Shown here in pieces: positions 23,582 through 34,819 of a DNA stretch of 64,000 bases. Origin of the DNA: Dasypus novemcinctus (lineage: Eukaryota; Chordata; Mammalia; Cingulata; Dasypodidae); the NCBI RefSeq assembly GCF_030445035.2, contig NC_080699.1, positions 6,448,001-6,512,000 of the forward strand, in the 5' to 3' direction. The position numbers and the translations under genes were made by a program. The notes beneath the pieces were generated by a model. That model saw only the letters and a program-made list of their open reading frames with translations, had not been told where the DNA came from and did no database searches. Position 1 is the first letter of the stretch. Each line of letters opens with the position of its first letter.

Positions 23582-23813
23582 AAATGGCATCATATTTTGC
23601 ATGCACTTCAAATACGATGCAGGGGATAAAATACTCTCATTCCACTGGGTGAGGGGAGCAGAATGTACATGGTAAGTACAAGATGACTCCATGTGTGGAA
23701 ATACATTTCCAATACTCTCTAATTGGGGTCACCATAATTTTTTTTTCTCTTCTTTTAGCTGACTAGCCTTTCCTTTTCATACGCCTGTGCTCAATTTTAA
23801 ACTTGAAAACGTA

Positions 23814-24088
23814 GCCCGCCCTCCTCCTCTCCCGGCATGCACCTCGGCTTCCGCCCGCCTTCCAAGATGGCGGACGGGACCAGCCAGGCCTGAGGCGCGT
23901 TAGCCCTGAGGCGCGTTAGCCCTGAGGCGAGCGTGAGGAGACACGGCCTGCCGGGCCCAGCCACCCGGGCAGGAGAGGGCCGAGGGGCAGGAGACGAGGC
24001 GGCCGCTGCCGGCCACAGGGCCGCCCGCCAAGCCAGGCCGGCCCCGCCAGCCCGCCCGGCCCCCCGCCGCCCCGGCGTCGCCGCCGCC
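23814..24088 (+). promoter_or_regulatory. GC-rich leader and possible promoter of the WDR82 retrocopy
   Basis: Composition switches abruptly near 23814 from AT-rich to CpG-dense, and the dense stretch continues into the first third of the coding frame. CAAGATGGCGG at 23863-23873 matches the YY1 site found near start sites of housekeeping genes. A 16-bp unit, cctgaggcgcgttagc, is repeated in tandem (23889-23904 and 23905-23920, then a partial copy). The frame is open without a stop from 23933 through to the ATG, but no upstream ATG starts it, so I read it as 5' UTR. It was probably copied from the parent mRNA and could itself act as a CpG promoter. Confidence 0.55.
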
Positions 24089-25030
24089 ATGAGGCTGACG
24101 GAGAGCGTGCTGCGCAGCTTCCGCGTGGCCAAGGTGTTCTGCGAGAACTGGGACGAGGTTAACTGCCTGGACTACAGCCCCAGCGGCGAGGCGGTCATCT
24201 CGAGCAGCGACGACGACTCGATCGTGCTCTACGACTGCCAGGAGGGCAAGCCGCAGCGCACCCTCTTCAGTAAGAAGTACGGCGTGGCCCTCATCCGGTT
24301 CACGCACGCCGCCGACACGGTGGTCTACAGCTCCAACAAGGTCGACGATACCATTCGCTACCTGTCCTTGCATGACAACAGGTATATCCGGTACTTCCCT
24401 GGACATAACAAAAGGGTGGTGGCCTTGTCCATGTCGCCCGTGAATGACAGCTTCATCTCCGGGTCTCTCGATAGGACCATTCGCCTCTGGGACCTGAGGT
24501 CACCTAACTGCCAGGGCCTCATGCACCTCCAGGGCAAGCCGGTCTGTTCCTTCGACCCGGAAGGGCTCATCTTTGCTGTCGGTGTCAATTCTGAGTTGGT
24601 CAAACTGTATGACCTTCGTTCCTTCGATAAGGGGTCATTTGCAACCTTTAAGGTGCCGTGTGACCGGACCTGTGAGTGGACAGGCCTGAAGTTCAGCAAT
24701 GACGGCAAGTCCATCCTCATCTCCACCAAGGGCAGCTTCATCCACCTCATCGATGCGTTCAGGGGAGTCGAGATGCATAGGTTTGGGGGGTACGCCAACA
24801 GCAAAGGCGTGGCGCTGGAGGCCTCCTTCACTCCAGACTCCCAGTTTGTTATGACTGGTTCAGAAGATGGCAAGATCCACATTTGGAATGGGGAGAGTGG
24901 TGAAAAGATAGCAGTGTTGGATGGCAAGCACTCGGGTCCCATTAACTGTCTGCAGTTCAATCCCAAGTTCATGACCTTCGCCAGCGCATGTTGCAACGTG
25001 GTCTTCTGGCTGCCCACCTTGAACGACTGA
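24089..25030 (+). CDS. WDR82: WDR82-like retrogene, intronless, intact 313-aa frame
   Basis: WDR82 is a nuclear WD40 beta-propeller. It binds Ser5-phosphorylated RNA polymerase II, brings the SETD1A/B H3K4 methyltransferases to start sites, and also sits in the PNUTS-PP1 complex. This copy encodes 313 residues, the usual WDR82 length, from an ATG after GCCGCCGCC. WD-type strands are visible: SIVLYDC (44-50), IRLWDL (131-136), VKLYDL (171-176), IHIWNG (263-268) and VVFWLP (304-309), with a GH at 105-106. No intron interrupts the whole frame, whereas the parent gene is spliced, so it is a retrocopy. There is no stop or frameshift. From memory of mammalian WDR82 I count roughly 45 changes (about 85% identity), mostly conservative, with 131-160 unchanged. 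Codons 1-90 are very GC-rich. It could be a functional retrogene or a well-preserved pseudogene. The family call is certain, function is not. Confidence 0.9.
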   Translation: MRLTESVLRSFRVAKVFCENWDEVNCLDYSPSGEAVISSSDDDSIVLYDCQEGKPQRTLFSKKYGVALIRFTHAADTVVYSSNKVDDTIRYLSLHDNRYIRYFPGHNKRVVALSMSPVNDSFISGSLDRTIRLWDLRSPNCQGLMHLQGKPVCSFDPEGLIFAVGVNSELVKLYDLRSFDKGSFATFKVPCDRTCEWTGLKFSNDGKSILISTKGSFIHLIDAFRGVEMHRFGGYANSKGVALEASFTPDSQFVMTGSEDGKIHIWNGESGEKIAVLDGKHSGPINCLQFNPKFMTFASACCNVVFWLPTLND

Positions 25031-25984
25031 CCCCAAGGCTGTTCCGCCGAGGGCAGCCGGCAGGGAACTGAGCCAGGACTGAGATAAGAGAGGAACTGGA
25101 TCACCAGACTGGGCCAGAGAGCATCCTTTCCCATGGCCTCCCATGGATGTCGCTGTACATCTGCTCAAAGAAAACAAATTCCATTGGAAAAAAAAAAAAA
25201 GGTGAAATATTACCTGCAGGTGGGGTACGTATTGGCAGGAGTAGACTGCACACACACACCCTGCTGTATTTTCCCAGTTTACCAGCCAAGATTTCAGCAG
25301 TTGTGGAAGTGAGGTAGCTGTGTAGGCAGGAGCAGATGCTGCCTGCTTTGGCCCGGCTTTCACGTGTCCCCCAGACTCCCTGCGGGCTATGCAGCTGCCT
25401 GCCACAAACACTGGCCAGAGAAGATCTTAACAGAGCTGGGAGGAAAATACAAAGAATTAAATTCTTGCTGGAGCAACTCTGGTGATTCATTTGGTCCTAG
25501 GACATGGTTCAGAAATCCATCTCCTCTAGTAACACTGAAACCAAGTCTACAGCTTGCTAGAATTCATTGTGGTCATTTAAAAAACATAGATTTACTATCC
25601 TTAAACCTACCCTCATTCCTTAAGTAGCCCTGGTTCAGAGTGTATGTGCACTACTGTGCCAAATGTATGGGTTTGGGGACGACGGCTCTGCAATGCACTC
25701 CATCAACTGGTATTCCCTCAACTTTTGGAAAGTTTTAGGCTTTGTATAATCTCTACTAACCACTGTGAAAGCCCAGGCTTCCCCTTAACTACCAGGTTTT
25801 TCCCCTCACTTTTTTTTCCCTAGTATTCCATTCCCTTTAATGTATCAATACCCTTTCAAGAGGCTCCAACTGAGTTAAAACAAAAAACCTTCCCTGTGCT
25901 GCCCTAAAAACTTCCAGCACACAGCTCAGGATGTTTTCCTTTCCCTGAGGGTAAACGCAGTTGTAGTGAATGCCTGTCCTCGGG
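25031..25984 (+). other. 3' flank of the WDR82 retrocopy, possible 3' UTR remnant
   Basis: A run of A at 25188-25200 lies 158 bases after the stop codon and may be the retrocopy's A-tail. No AATAAA precedes it, and I could find no target-site duplication pairing this point with the 5' end near 23814. The sequence on to about 25980 is unique and not a known repeat, so part of it may be further copied 3' UTR, with the A-run internal. The true 3' end is unresolved. Confidence 0.45.
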
Positions 25985-26440
25985 CTCTGTAACAAAGTTC
26001 CACAACCTAAGTGGCTAAACAGCAGAAATGTACTGTCTCCCAGCTCTGGGGACCAGCAGCCCCAAATCAGGGTGGCAGCAGGGCGGCGCTGCCTCTGAAG
26101 CCTGTAGCAGAGAATCCTCTCTTGCCGCCTGTAGCTCCTGGCGGTTCCTGGCAATCCTTGGCGCTCTTTTTCCTGGTGCTCCTCACTACTCTCTGCCTCT
26201 CTCATCACATGGCCACCTCTCTGCCTGCCTGTGTCTCGTCTCTTATTAGGACGCCAGTCATACTGGACTAAGTGCCCACCCTATTCCAGTGTGACCTCAT
26301 TTTAACTTAACAAACTTAACAAAACTTAACAAATTCATTTAACTTAACAAAATCACCCTATTTTCAAATAAGTTCACATTAACAAGTACCTGGGGTTGGG
26401 ACTCAAACACATCTTTTTGGAAGACTCAGTTCAGTTCCTA
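25985..26440 (-). mobile_element. MLT1-like MaLR LTR, antisense
   Basis: Landmarks on the plus strand: 'ctgtaacaaagttccacaacc', 'aagtggctaaacagcagaaatg', 'cccagctctgggg', 'tcatcacatggccacc' and 'gttgggactcaaacacatc'. A short tandem of 'aacttaacaaa' units at 26298-26345 has expanded inside it. Confidence 0.65.
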
Positions 26441-28179
26441 AAAAGTAGTGACTGGCTGGGAACAAGGAGGAGAAATATAGCTGCCTGTCCAATTCAGATA
26501 AAAAGTATTGAGCTAATTAGTTGTGGTTAAAGAAACTTCCATAGCAATAGTGTTCTTCAGAAGTGATGCCTCTAAAAGTGAGTTGACAGCTTCTCGTTTT
26601 GGAAAGATCTGAAAGTAAACAATATGATCCTACTTATGTAAAAAGAAATATCTATTGTTTCATCTCTGTGATAAAATAATGAATGGTTATTATCTATGTG
26701 CTTGTTTTCTATTTTTTCTTAAATAAATCTATATTACATCTGCCATTTTAAAAGTCTAAAAGGTAAAACCATACCTTAGAAATTGAGCTTCATATCAACT
26801 CTGCTATTAACTAGCCCTGGTTATTTATAAATGGCCTTATTAGAAAGTACCTCTTACCTTAGGAGGTGTGCAGTGAGGTGTGGGGCAGGTCAAGAGGGAA
26901 TGAAGCAGTGACCATTTGGCATTTGCTCATCAAATATCTCTTCCTTTTCCTTTTTAAAATCACCTGGGCTTCAGTATCCTTTGCTATTACACAGAGGGCC
27001 CCTGATTCTTTGCTCTCTTTTTCCTGTTGCAGCAGGCCGCATCCTGCCTCCTTCCCCCACCCCCCCCCCAATCTCTCTGATATTCTTTTACAGTTCCATG
27101 CAGTTATGGCTGGATTTTTTTTTTTTTAACTTACTCATGTCTCTCTAGGTGGCCCCACTCTTTTTCTAACCATGTGGAACCAACACTCTATGCTGGTTCC
27201 CAAGGTAACGTTGAATGATTATGCCTCACCAGAGGCATGAAAAGAGCGAGCCTGTTTACCCAGAAAAAATGTCTTAATCTGATTATTAGTCATTGGAGTT
27301 GAAAGTAAGGAAAGGCATTGCCACATTGATAGTACATTTCTCAAAAATCATCCTACTGAAGAGATATACATAAATTATTAATGTAGGAAAAGCCAAGACA
27401 CAACTGGCAAGAATTTATTATCCAACTTTTAGAAAAAGGTATTTTCACTCCTAAGGGAGGAGAAATGATGAATGACATTTATCGTTTGGTTTATCTGTGT
27501 TTTGTAATTTTTCTCAAATGAAATGTAGAAGCTGCAGTTTCAAAAATGTTAACGGTAAAGTTTTACCTCTGAAACAAAGCACATCACATTAGGTGGTAAT
27601 TGTGATCACAGATAAATTGTTGAACAGATCGTAGCCAGGAGCCTCGATGTGTTTAAATGTGGTTGGAGCAAAACATAAAAAACAATATCACATCAATAAT
27701 TACTTCTAAACGGAAGCCTCTCAAATTTGTTCTCAGTTCATCTGAGAGAAAACAGAGTGCCTTCCATGCTTTGTAAAATATAAACAATGCTATCTGTAAC
27801 TTATGTGGGAGTACATTAGTTTCTTCTTTATGCTCATCTGGATTTCCTAATTTCCTCAGTGAACTGATTTTATAAATATTATATTTACTAGGAAGAAGTA
27901 CTGTCCTTCAAAATTCCGGGTTACCATCCCAGAGAGGGGGCCACACGCGCTCCTCTGCTCCCTGAGTGCTCTGTGTTCTTTAGCCAAGGATAAGAACTGA
28001 GTGGAAATCAGGTCGCCACCCAGAACAGGGGAAAGTGTCATATTTTCTGGTTTGCCTTTTCCCTCGTGCCTGGTTTCTCCACAAGGCTACTGGTCATTCT
28101 GATCAGCAGTGACAAAATGACTTAGATCACCATTCACACCGACAACTAACCCATGCATTTTTGTTTAAAGAAATATTCA
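26441..28179. other. Unique DNA with weak LINE-like pieces
   Basis: No gene identified. 26600-26760 vaguely resembles an old L1 3' tail, but not enough to call. A C-run (27060-27069) and a T-run (27115-27128) are low-complexity. Confidence 0.35.
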
Positions 28180-28645
28180 AAAATAAAAGATTCTCCAAAA
28201 GAAATGAAAACATGCATTCACACAAAAACATGTACACGAACATACATGGCAACATTACTTATAATGGCCAAAAAATGAGAACAACCCACTGTCTTATCAA
28301 CTCATGAATGGATAAACAAAATGTGGTATATCCATGCAATGGATATTCAGCAAAAGAATGAAATTCCGATGCATGTTACAACATGAATGAACCTTGAAAA
28401 CATGCCAAGTGAAGAAAACCGATTAGAAAACACTGCCTATTCTAAGAGTCCATTCATATGACTTGTCAAGAATAGGTAAATCTCTAGAGAAAGAAAGTAG
28501 AAAAGTGGTTGTTGAGGGCTTGGGGGCAGGGGAGAAGGGGGAGTGACTGCTAATGGGTATGGAGTGTCCATCGGGGGTGGTGAAAATACTCTGAAATCAG
28601 CACTGGTGGTTGCACAACCTTGTGACTACGCTAAAGTCCACTGCA
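28180..28645 (+). mobile_element. L1M-type LINE-1 3' end, sense
   Basis: Blocks 'tgtacacgaacatacatggc', 'gaatggataaacaaaatgtgg', 'tatatccatgcaatgg', 'aacatgaatgaaccttgaaaac' and 'gtggttgttgagggcttgggg' are in L1M 3' UTR sense order. It is diverged with small gaps. Confidence 0.8.
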
Positions 28646-29874
28646 ATGTGCATCTTTAATAAACCAGATTCTTAGCTTATTGAGCCAAAGTCTGATAAAT
28701 GAGGCCACACGCTCACTGGGGTTGAAGGGAGAAAACCAAGTGCACGCCCAGGAACGCCTCTGCCTCCAGCTCGGCGGTGCCCTGTAAAGTCCAGCTCTCT
28801 GCAGAGCACCCCGGTCTCTCACTTCATAAACTGATTTTAAGCTTGCTACTAGGACCACAGCCACAAATTTACCAAAACCCAAACAATCTCTTCGGGTCCA
28901 TCTTTGTGTAGCCAGGAAGTCTTCTCCTCCGCCGCCCGAGGCTCCTCTGCACCTGCAGGGAGCACAGCGGCCGGCCCAGCAGGTGCTTTGCCAGCATGGG
29001 CGGAGCGCGGCTGCAAGGCGTCCTTCACAGTGGTTCCCTCTTGCTTCTCAAGTGCAGTTTTCCCTTGAGGTTGTGCTGCTCCTTTTGTGTATTTTTAGCT
29101 GAATATTTTAAACTTAACTGCCCTCGAGGTGGACCCATTCCTTTTTTATGCCACATACAAAACTGTCAGAGCTGCTGGTCCTCAAGGGGTAATGAATGAT
29201 AGTGATTCATTAGGGGCAGGAAGGGAACTACCGATTTTATTTCTTACATCTGTAGCTGACTAATATTGGTTAGAGTGAAACCTCAGAGAAAAACATTACA
29301 TTAACAGAGTAATGCCAGACTTCTTAAGTCATGGCACTAAAAAGATGTTGCTAGTTTGTCACAAAGGGAAAAACAGGACACAATATATACAGTATGATTC
29401 CATTTTTATAAAAAGATCTATCTTGCTATCTCTAATTAGTGCCATAATGAATGATTTTCTTTTTAACTTATCTCTTTTCTACTTTTTTCTGAATTGAATA
29501 TACACACTTATTTAAATTTTAAAATTCAAAAAGTGAAATGGTACCACTAATCCAACAGCATTTCCCCGACATGTAGAATGGTTACAAATGAATGCCTCTA
29601 ACCTGACCATCACAGACAGTCATTTGTTAACCTCAGAGTGAGTCCACATCCTTCCTAGGTAACTAAAGGATGAAGAGGGGCATGGAGAAAGGGAGGGGAA
29701 GGACAGGTTGGACAGGTTAAAAAGTGAGAGGACACCTGCCCTCAGGGATCACAGTCCCCTGAGAAACAGATGCTGAAGGGGCCTGACTCCTCATCCGCTG
29801 TCTGCTGTGTGTCATTCTTTCACTTAAGCAACATTTATTGAATGGCCCCTTGTGAGGATAAAAAACCAAACAGG
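28646..29874. other. Unique DNA
   Basis: No gene recognised. A GC-rich patch lies at 28915-29020. 29340-29560 contains text reminiscent of an old LINE tail, too weak to call. Confidence 0.35.
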
Positions 29875-30113
29875 AGGGAAGCGGATGTGGCTCAACCGAT
29901 TGGGCTCCCATCTGCCATGTGGGAAACCCTGTGTTGGCTTCCTGGGGCCTCCTTGTCAAGGCAAGCTGGCCCGCACCTGCGGAGAGCTGGCACAGCAAGG
30001 TGACGCAGCAAAGGGAGACAAGCAGACACACGAACCCGCAGCGAATGGACACAGAGCAGACAGTGAGCAAGTGGCGAGGGGGGGATAAATAAATAAAATA
30101 AATCTTTAAAAAA
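29875..30113 (+). mobile_element. DAS-type SINE, shortened form
   Basis: It begins 'gagggaagcggatgtggctcaac' and ends with the standard 'gaatggacacagagcagac' block and AAATAAATCTTTAAA tail. The B box is degenerate (tgttggcttcc). The long CpG-rich middle of the 410-bp copies is replaced by a short 'gcaagctggcccgcacctgc' link, giving about 240 bp. Confidence 0.88.
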
Positions 30114-30302
30114 AAAGAACAGAACATTATCCTTGTCTTCCAGAAGGCCAAGGGAGCATTTACTCTTTCTCCACCTTTTCTCTGCCTATCCAGGCGGCCC
30201 CTGTGCCCGTCTCACCTTGCTTATTTATTTAAGGATTCCCATTTCTTCTGTATAGCTGTCTTCCATAGGTCGTACCTACCCTGCCAAACAGGGCATGTTT
30301 TC

Positions 30303-30483
30303 AAAGATTTATTTTTATTTTATTTTCCCTCCCCCGCTCTGCTCGCCATCTGCTCTCTGTGTCCATTCGCTGCACGTTATTCTATGTCTGCTTGTCTTCT
30401 CGTCTTCTCTTTAGGAGGCACCGGGAACTGATCTGGGGACTTCCTGGGGAGAGGTACTCATCACTTGAGCCACCTCAGCTTCC
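30303..30483 (-). mobile_element. DAS-type SINE, short form, antisense
   Basis: The plus strand runs from a T-rich tail through 'ctctctgtgtccattcgctgc' and 'cttctctttaggaggcaccggg' to a tRNA-like head ending 'cttgagccacctcagcttcc'. Flanks 'atgttttcaaag' and 'acgtttttaaaag' resemble a decayed duplication. It shares the 'aggaggcaccggg' (minus: cccggtgcctcct) junction with the dimeric copies at 42018, 58737 and 62500. Confidence 0.85.
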
Positions 30484-31475
30484 TTCAGGCCACGTTTTTA
30501 AAAGTAAGTGATCTTGGTGGGGAAACAGGACATGAAAGAGAAGGAAACCCCTAAAACACATCCTAAACACCCACAGTTCCTGGTCCACACTTACCCACAC
30601 ATAAGCGTTTCTAGCGCAGACCCCCCACCTCCGCACGCGGGACCCCAGGCCGCCTCTGGTCGTCTGTACAAGTCCCTCCGTTTGCTCTGCTGCCGCCCTG
30701 CTCATGGCCTCCCCCTGCAGCCTTCTCCTCTTCCTGTAGGACATGGAGAGAATCTTAATACTCAAACTACATTGTTTCTACCACTGGTGTCCTCTGAGAA
30801 ATCTCCAGGCTTCTGAAAATGTATGTTTGGGCCAATTTTGCCTAAATTGAGTTTTAAAACTACAGGGAGGGAGATTTAATATTAGCTGAATTTCACAGTG
30901 ACTCTATTTGTCAACTGACGAGATTTTATGTTAGACAAATAATGCTCCAGCCCCACCCCTGATTTGCAAGTGTGCTCAAATAGTATAAGAGATTTGCTCA
31001 ACGTGCGGTCCGCCCAGGCCTGAAACAGCAAAGGCACAGTGACAGAGCTACATCGGCCTGCACACGACAGCATCGCAGCGCTGCCTGGGCCATGCTGAGG
31101 GCGTGCAGAGTGAGCGAGTGATTTGGGTAACGTTCTTTGAAAGGGCCCCTTAGACTATAATGCACATCTGCCAAGAAGCAGTTTTAGTGTTTACGTTTAG
31201 TGTTGATGCGTTTTACCCACTTGCAGGAGAAAGCAATGGAAACTGAAAATGGCAAGGGTCAATCATTCATCTCTCTCCTTCCCACTCTTTCATAACATAA
31301 AGGTGTGAAATCCCACAATGGCATTTTTCCACACAAATTTATCTCAAAGACATCCAGCAATTTACACATGCATACAAAATCTCCAACCTAAAATGTTTCC
31401 TCTCTCACGACATTTCTTTTCCTTATTCCTCTAGAAAACAATATGAATGCTTTTCTCTGGGAAAGAAGAAAAATG

Positions 31476-31509
<34 letters not shown>

Positions 31510-31646
31510 AATACGTATACACACTTCTAAACTGAAAGTTTAAATCTCCAAGAACATGCAAACCTCTTGACATAAAAAAGGAAATTCGAGACTATTATCC
31601 TTCCTAGAATAACATATCATATAAGTTTCTCAGTATTTTACATACT
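30484..31646. other. Unique DNA
   Basis: No gene or interspersed repeat recognised, apart from the microsatellite near 31480. Confidence 0.35.
31476..31509. repeat. (TA)n(CA)n microsatellite
   Basis: Six TA units run directly into about twelve AC units. Confidence 0.9.
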
Positions 31647-31660
31647 AAAAAGCCACTCCA

Positions 31661-32560
31661 GGAAGCAGATTTGGCTCAACTGATAGAGCATCCACCTACC
31701 AGGGTTGAAATCCAGGGCCTCCTGACCCGTGTGGTGAGCTGGCCCACGCGCAGTGCTGATGCGCACAAGGAGTACCGTGCCACGCAGGGGTGTCCCCCAT
31801 GTAGGGGACCCCCACATGCAATAAGTGCACCTCGAAAGGAGAGCCACCCAGCGTGAAAAAAGCGCCGCCTAACCAGAAGTGGCACCACACACATAGAGAG
31901 CTGACACAGCAAAGTGATGGAACAAATAGAGACACAGATTCCTGGTGCTGCTGACAAGAATGCAAGTGGACACAGAAGAACACACAGTGAATGGACACAG
32001 AGAGCAGACAACAGGGGCAAGGGGGGAAGCGGAGAGAGATAAAAATAAATAAATAGGGAAGCAGACTTGGCCCAATGGATAGGGCACCCACCTACCGCAC
32101 GGGAGGTCTGCGGTTCAAACCCCGGGCCTCCTTGACCCATGTGGAGCTGGCCCATGCACAGTGCTGATGCACACAAGAAGTGCCCTGCCACACGGGGGCA
32201 TCCCCCGTGTAGGAGAGCCCCACGTGCAAGGAGTGCGCCCCATAAGGAGAGCCACCCAGCACGAAAGAAAGTACAGCCTGCCCAAGAATGGCACCGCACA
32301 CACAGAGAGCTGACACAACAAGATGACGCAACAAAAAAACATTCCCAGTGCCGCTGATAAGGATAGAAGCGGTCACAGAAGAGCACACAGCAAATGGACA
32401 TAGAGAGTAGACAACTGAGGGGGGGAGGGAGAAATAAATAAAATAAATCTTTAAGAATAAATAAATCTTGTAGAAAAAAAGAACACACAGTGAATGGACA
32501 CAGAAAGCAGACAACGGGGGGAGGGGGGAGGGGAGAGAAATAAAGTAAATCTTTTTTTTA
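31661..32560 (+). mobile_element. Composite SINE block: two heads, three tails, one outer duplication
   Basis: The block is bracketed by aaaaagccactcca (31647-31660) and aaaaagcaactcca (32561-32574), 13 of 14 identical, so these are the outer insertion ends. Inside is a first DAS SINE (head at 31661, B box damaged to 'gggttgaaatcc') with a tail near 31976-32055. A complete second SINE (32056-32466) follows. After that comes the end of an A-rich tail (32467-32480) and a further 3' segment beginning 'gaacacacagtgaatgg' (32481-32560). The first SINE's 3' part is thus present twice. A tail duplication or template switch is more likely than three separate events. Confidence 0.85.
32056..32466 (+). 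mobile_element. Inner full-length DAS SINE of the composite
   Basis: The A-box region is tggcccaatgg and the B box GGTTCAAACCC is at 32112-32122. The A-rich 11-mer aataaataaat occurs at 32044-32054 and 32456-32466. This fits insertion into the tail of the older SINE with a duplication, although such A-rich words also occur by default in these tails. Confidence 0.85.
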
Positions 32561-32589
32561 AAAAAGCAACTCCATTAAAATTGGTGTGT

Positions 32590-32613
32590 GAATTTGAATG
32601 TGAATTCAAATTC
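32590..32613. repeat. 10-bp inverted repeat
   Basis: gaatttgaat (32590-32599) and its exact reverse complement attcaaattc (32604-32613) are separated by gtga. No function is evident. Confidence 0.8.
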
Positions 32614-34819
32614 AAATAATTACATATGCATGTACTTATCAATTATTAAAAATGACTGAACGTTAACTATACTTTGATCATGCCCACATATCAAACTGTT
32701 GGTGCTAGAGTACCTAATTATAAACTGTAAAACATGTAGTCAAGAACCAGTTTTCTACCTCGTAGCTAACCACACACCGCCAGCCTATAGAGGGAGAGGC
32801 CACCAGCTGAGCAGGAGATGCGGCGGGATTTTGAGAGAGCTTTCATCTAAGCATAGGAAGAACGGAGTAACGCTTCTCTCGAGCCCAGTAAAGAGTGGCG
32901 TCTGGAACTAAATGTGTGTCTCTTGGAATTCGATGGACATGGAATATTGGCATCTTACTCGTGATTGAGGAACCTAAAGAGAGGCTCATTAGGCTGACCT
33001 ATAGTAGTAAAGTCTCTGGAAACTTTTTGGGAGTAAGTGAACCCCTACTTACAAGAAGTCAAGAATTCCCACTTGCAGCTTTCCTATGGAGCATGTGAGA
33101 AAGTGGGAAAACAATTTCACCCCTAAAGTTGCCCAGTGTCAGCTGGAAGGGTGTCAGTATCCCAACAGAGAGGCTGTGAAATAGTGGACAGGTTAAACAG
33201 AGGCTAAAGACGCTGGCCAGAGGGAAGCCTACGGGGCTGGCAGGATAGCAGAAGATCTGCAAAAACCCCACAGTGCCGTGTGAAATATTCAGCTGTAAGC
33301 ATCTGTCACATTCCAAGAAATCAGCGTTACACCAATGGGAAGCCAGGTGTGCTTTCCTTGCCTCCTTTCCTCTCCTGCCAACCTCTGTCTATGAAAGGGT
33401 TCACCAAGCTGAAGGCAAGGCCAGTGACAAGGAAGAAAGAGAGGGCAGAAAAAGGAGATGCTACTACTACCCTTGCCCAAGTCCGGGCTTTCTTCCTGTA
33501 GCATGCCCAAGCTGCAACACGGGGGATATTCATTGGATCTTTGATTTTAAATGGACTTTGCCACTCTGATTGTTATCTTGGAGTGCATAGTTCCCAAACT
33601 AAGGCTTTCAGGGAATGAAATGACCAAGAGATTTTTGATTATGCAAAGCAAGAAGATAAGCCACAGGGCAACCCAAAGATTACAAGAACATGCGACAAGT
33701 AGCCCTCACAGATGGGTTTGAATGAAGACCAGGGCATGGGGCAATATTCTGTCTATGGTTGCACCCTCCACTTCTCTCCTCCAGCATGCTAGTTAACAAA
33801 CACACACCCCCTGGTCACCAAGTCTTTCCCTGAGGTCCCCTTCCTTTAGGGGTCTCTCACTCATAATGTCAGCTTCGATTTCTCTTTAATCCCTGGTTGA
33901 CTGGATCTCGAATTTAATGTTTTCTTTGAGTGTCATCAGAGACCTCCTTGAGAGAGCATTCATTGGCTCTCCCAGTCTCCCCAACCACCAGAAAGAACAT
34001 TCCCCCGCAGTTCCAAAATCATTTCTTCTCTGTATTTCTTCATCTCTAACCAAGCCCGAGACGTTCCCACCTCCTTACCCTGCAAAGGCCACTCCGCCTT
34101 CTGCTCTGGACTTCCTCGGGAGAAGAGCAGTGGGACGGAGTTTGCTGACTGGTGAATCTGTCTCAGAGTTTCAGAGGCAGAGTTCCCATTCAGGTGTACC
34201 CAAGCCTGTTCCTCCAGCGGTGGAAGGGGACCTGTGCTGCCCGCCTTTCCTCCGCTGTTCTAGCTCTCCAGGCTTCAAGGAGCCTCTTCCATGAAATGCT
34301 TATCATTTTCCAATCTTTTTCCCTCCTGGAACACAAACCGACCCCCCATGGTCTCCTTGCCCCTGGATGTTTCTCTGCCATTTTCTTAGTTTTGAGCAGG
34401 TTTTGTTTTTTTCCCTTCCCATATCTGCTTTCCTCAGTAGGCAATTCCATTCCTTTTCTACCATATATGGAAATAACTCTTTGCTAGACCCAAGTGTCAT
34501 CTCTTTCTTTCCCCTTCTTTTATGTATTAGTTAACCTTTATTTGGTTGTAAGCAATTAATGCCTCTTTCTAGCAAGAAAAAAAACAAAGCATTAGTAGGT
34601 TACAGAGTATTCCACAAAACTGAAAAAAGAAGTGAACAACTACAACTTAGAAAGGCAGGCAAGAAAAGAATATGGGTTGCTAAGGAATCTTGGCAGCAAA
34701 AGTTGAGTTTCTTTCCAAGTTCTTCACTCAATACCCATTGGGTAGTGACTTTGTGCCAAGAATTTTATCACAAAAAAAGGGGGGGAGGGCCAAAATGTGC
34801 AGCAGTAACCTCTACTGGT
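32614..34819. other. Unique DNA, no gene identified
   Basis: Overlapping short frames on both strands near 33270-33570 and 33917-34500 show no domain and no homology that I recognise. There is no repeat I can name. Confidence 0.35.

Noticed and set aside
23933..24088. 52-codon in-frame N-terminal extension of WDR82
   Set aside because: It would begin with GTG rather than ATG, the composition is UTR-like, and WDR82 proteins start at the ATG at 24089.
23900..24406. 168-codon minus-strand open frame
   Set aside because: Antisense to the WDR82 leader and start. Explained by low stop density in GC-rich DNA.
24358..25134. 258-codon minus-strand open frame
   Set aside because: It lies opposite the WDR82 frame and is an antisense shadow of GC-rich coding sequence. 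No domain is recognised.
31676..32488. 270-codon minus-strand open frame
   Set aside because: It runs through two SINE copies. The same cysteine-rich peptide text recurs at every antisense SINE, so it is repeat translation, not a protein family.
31661..32560. CRISPR-like or satellite repeat array
   Set aside because: The repeat units are SINE parts with A-tails and duplications, not short regular direct repeats with spacers.
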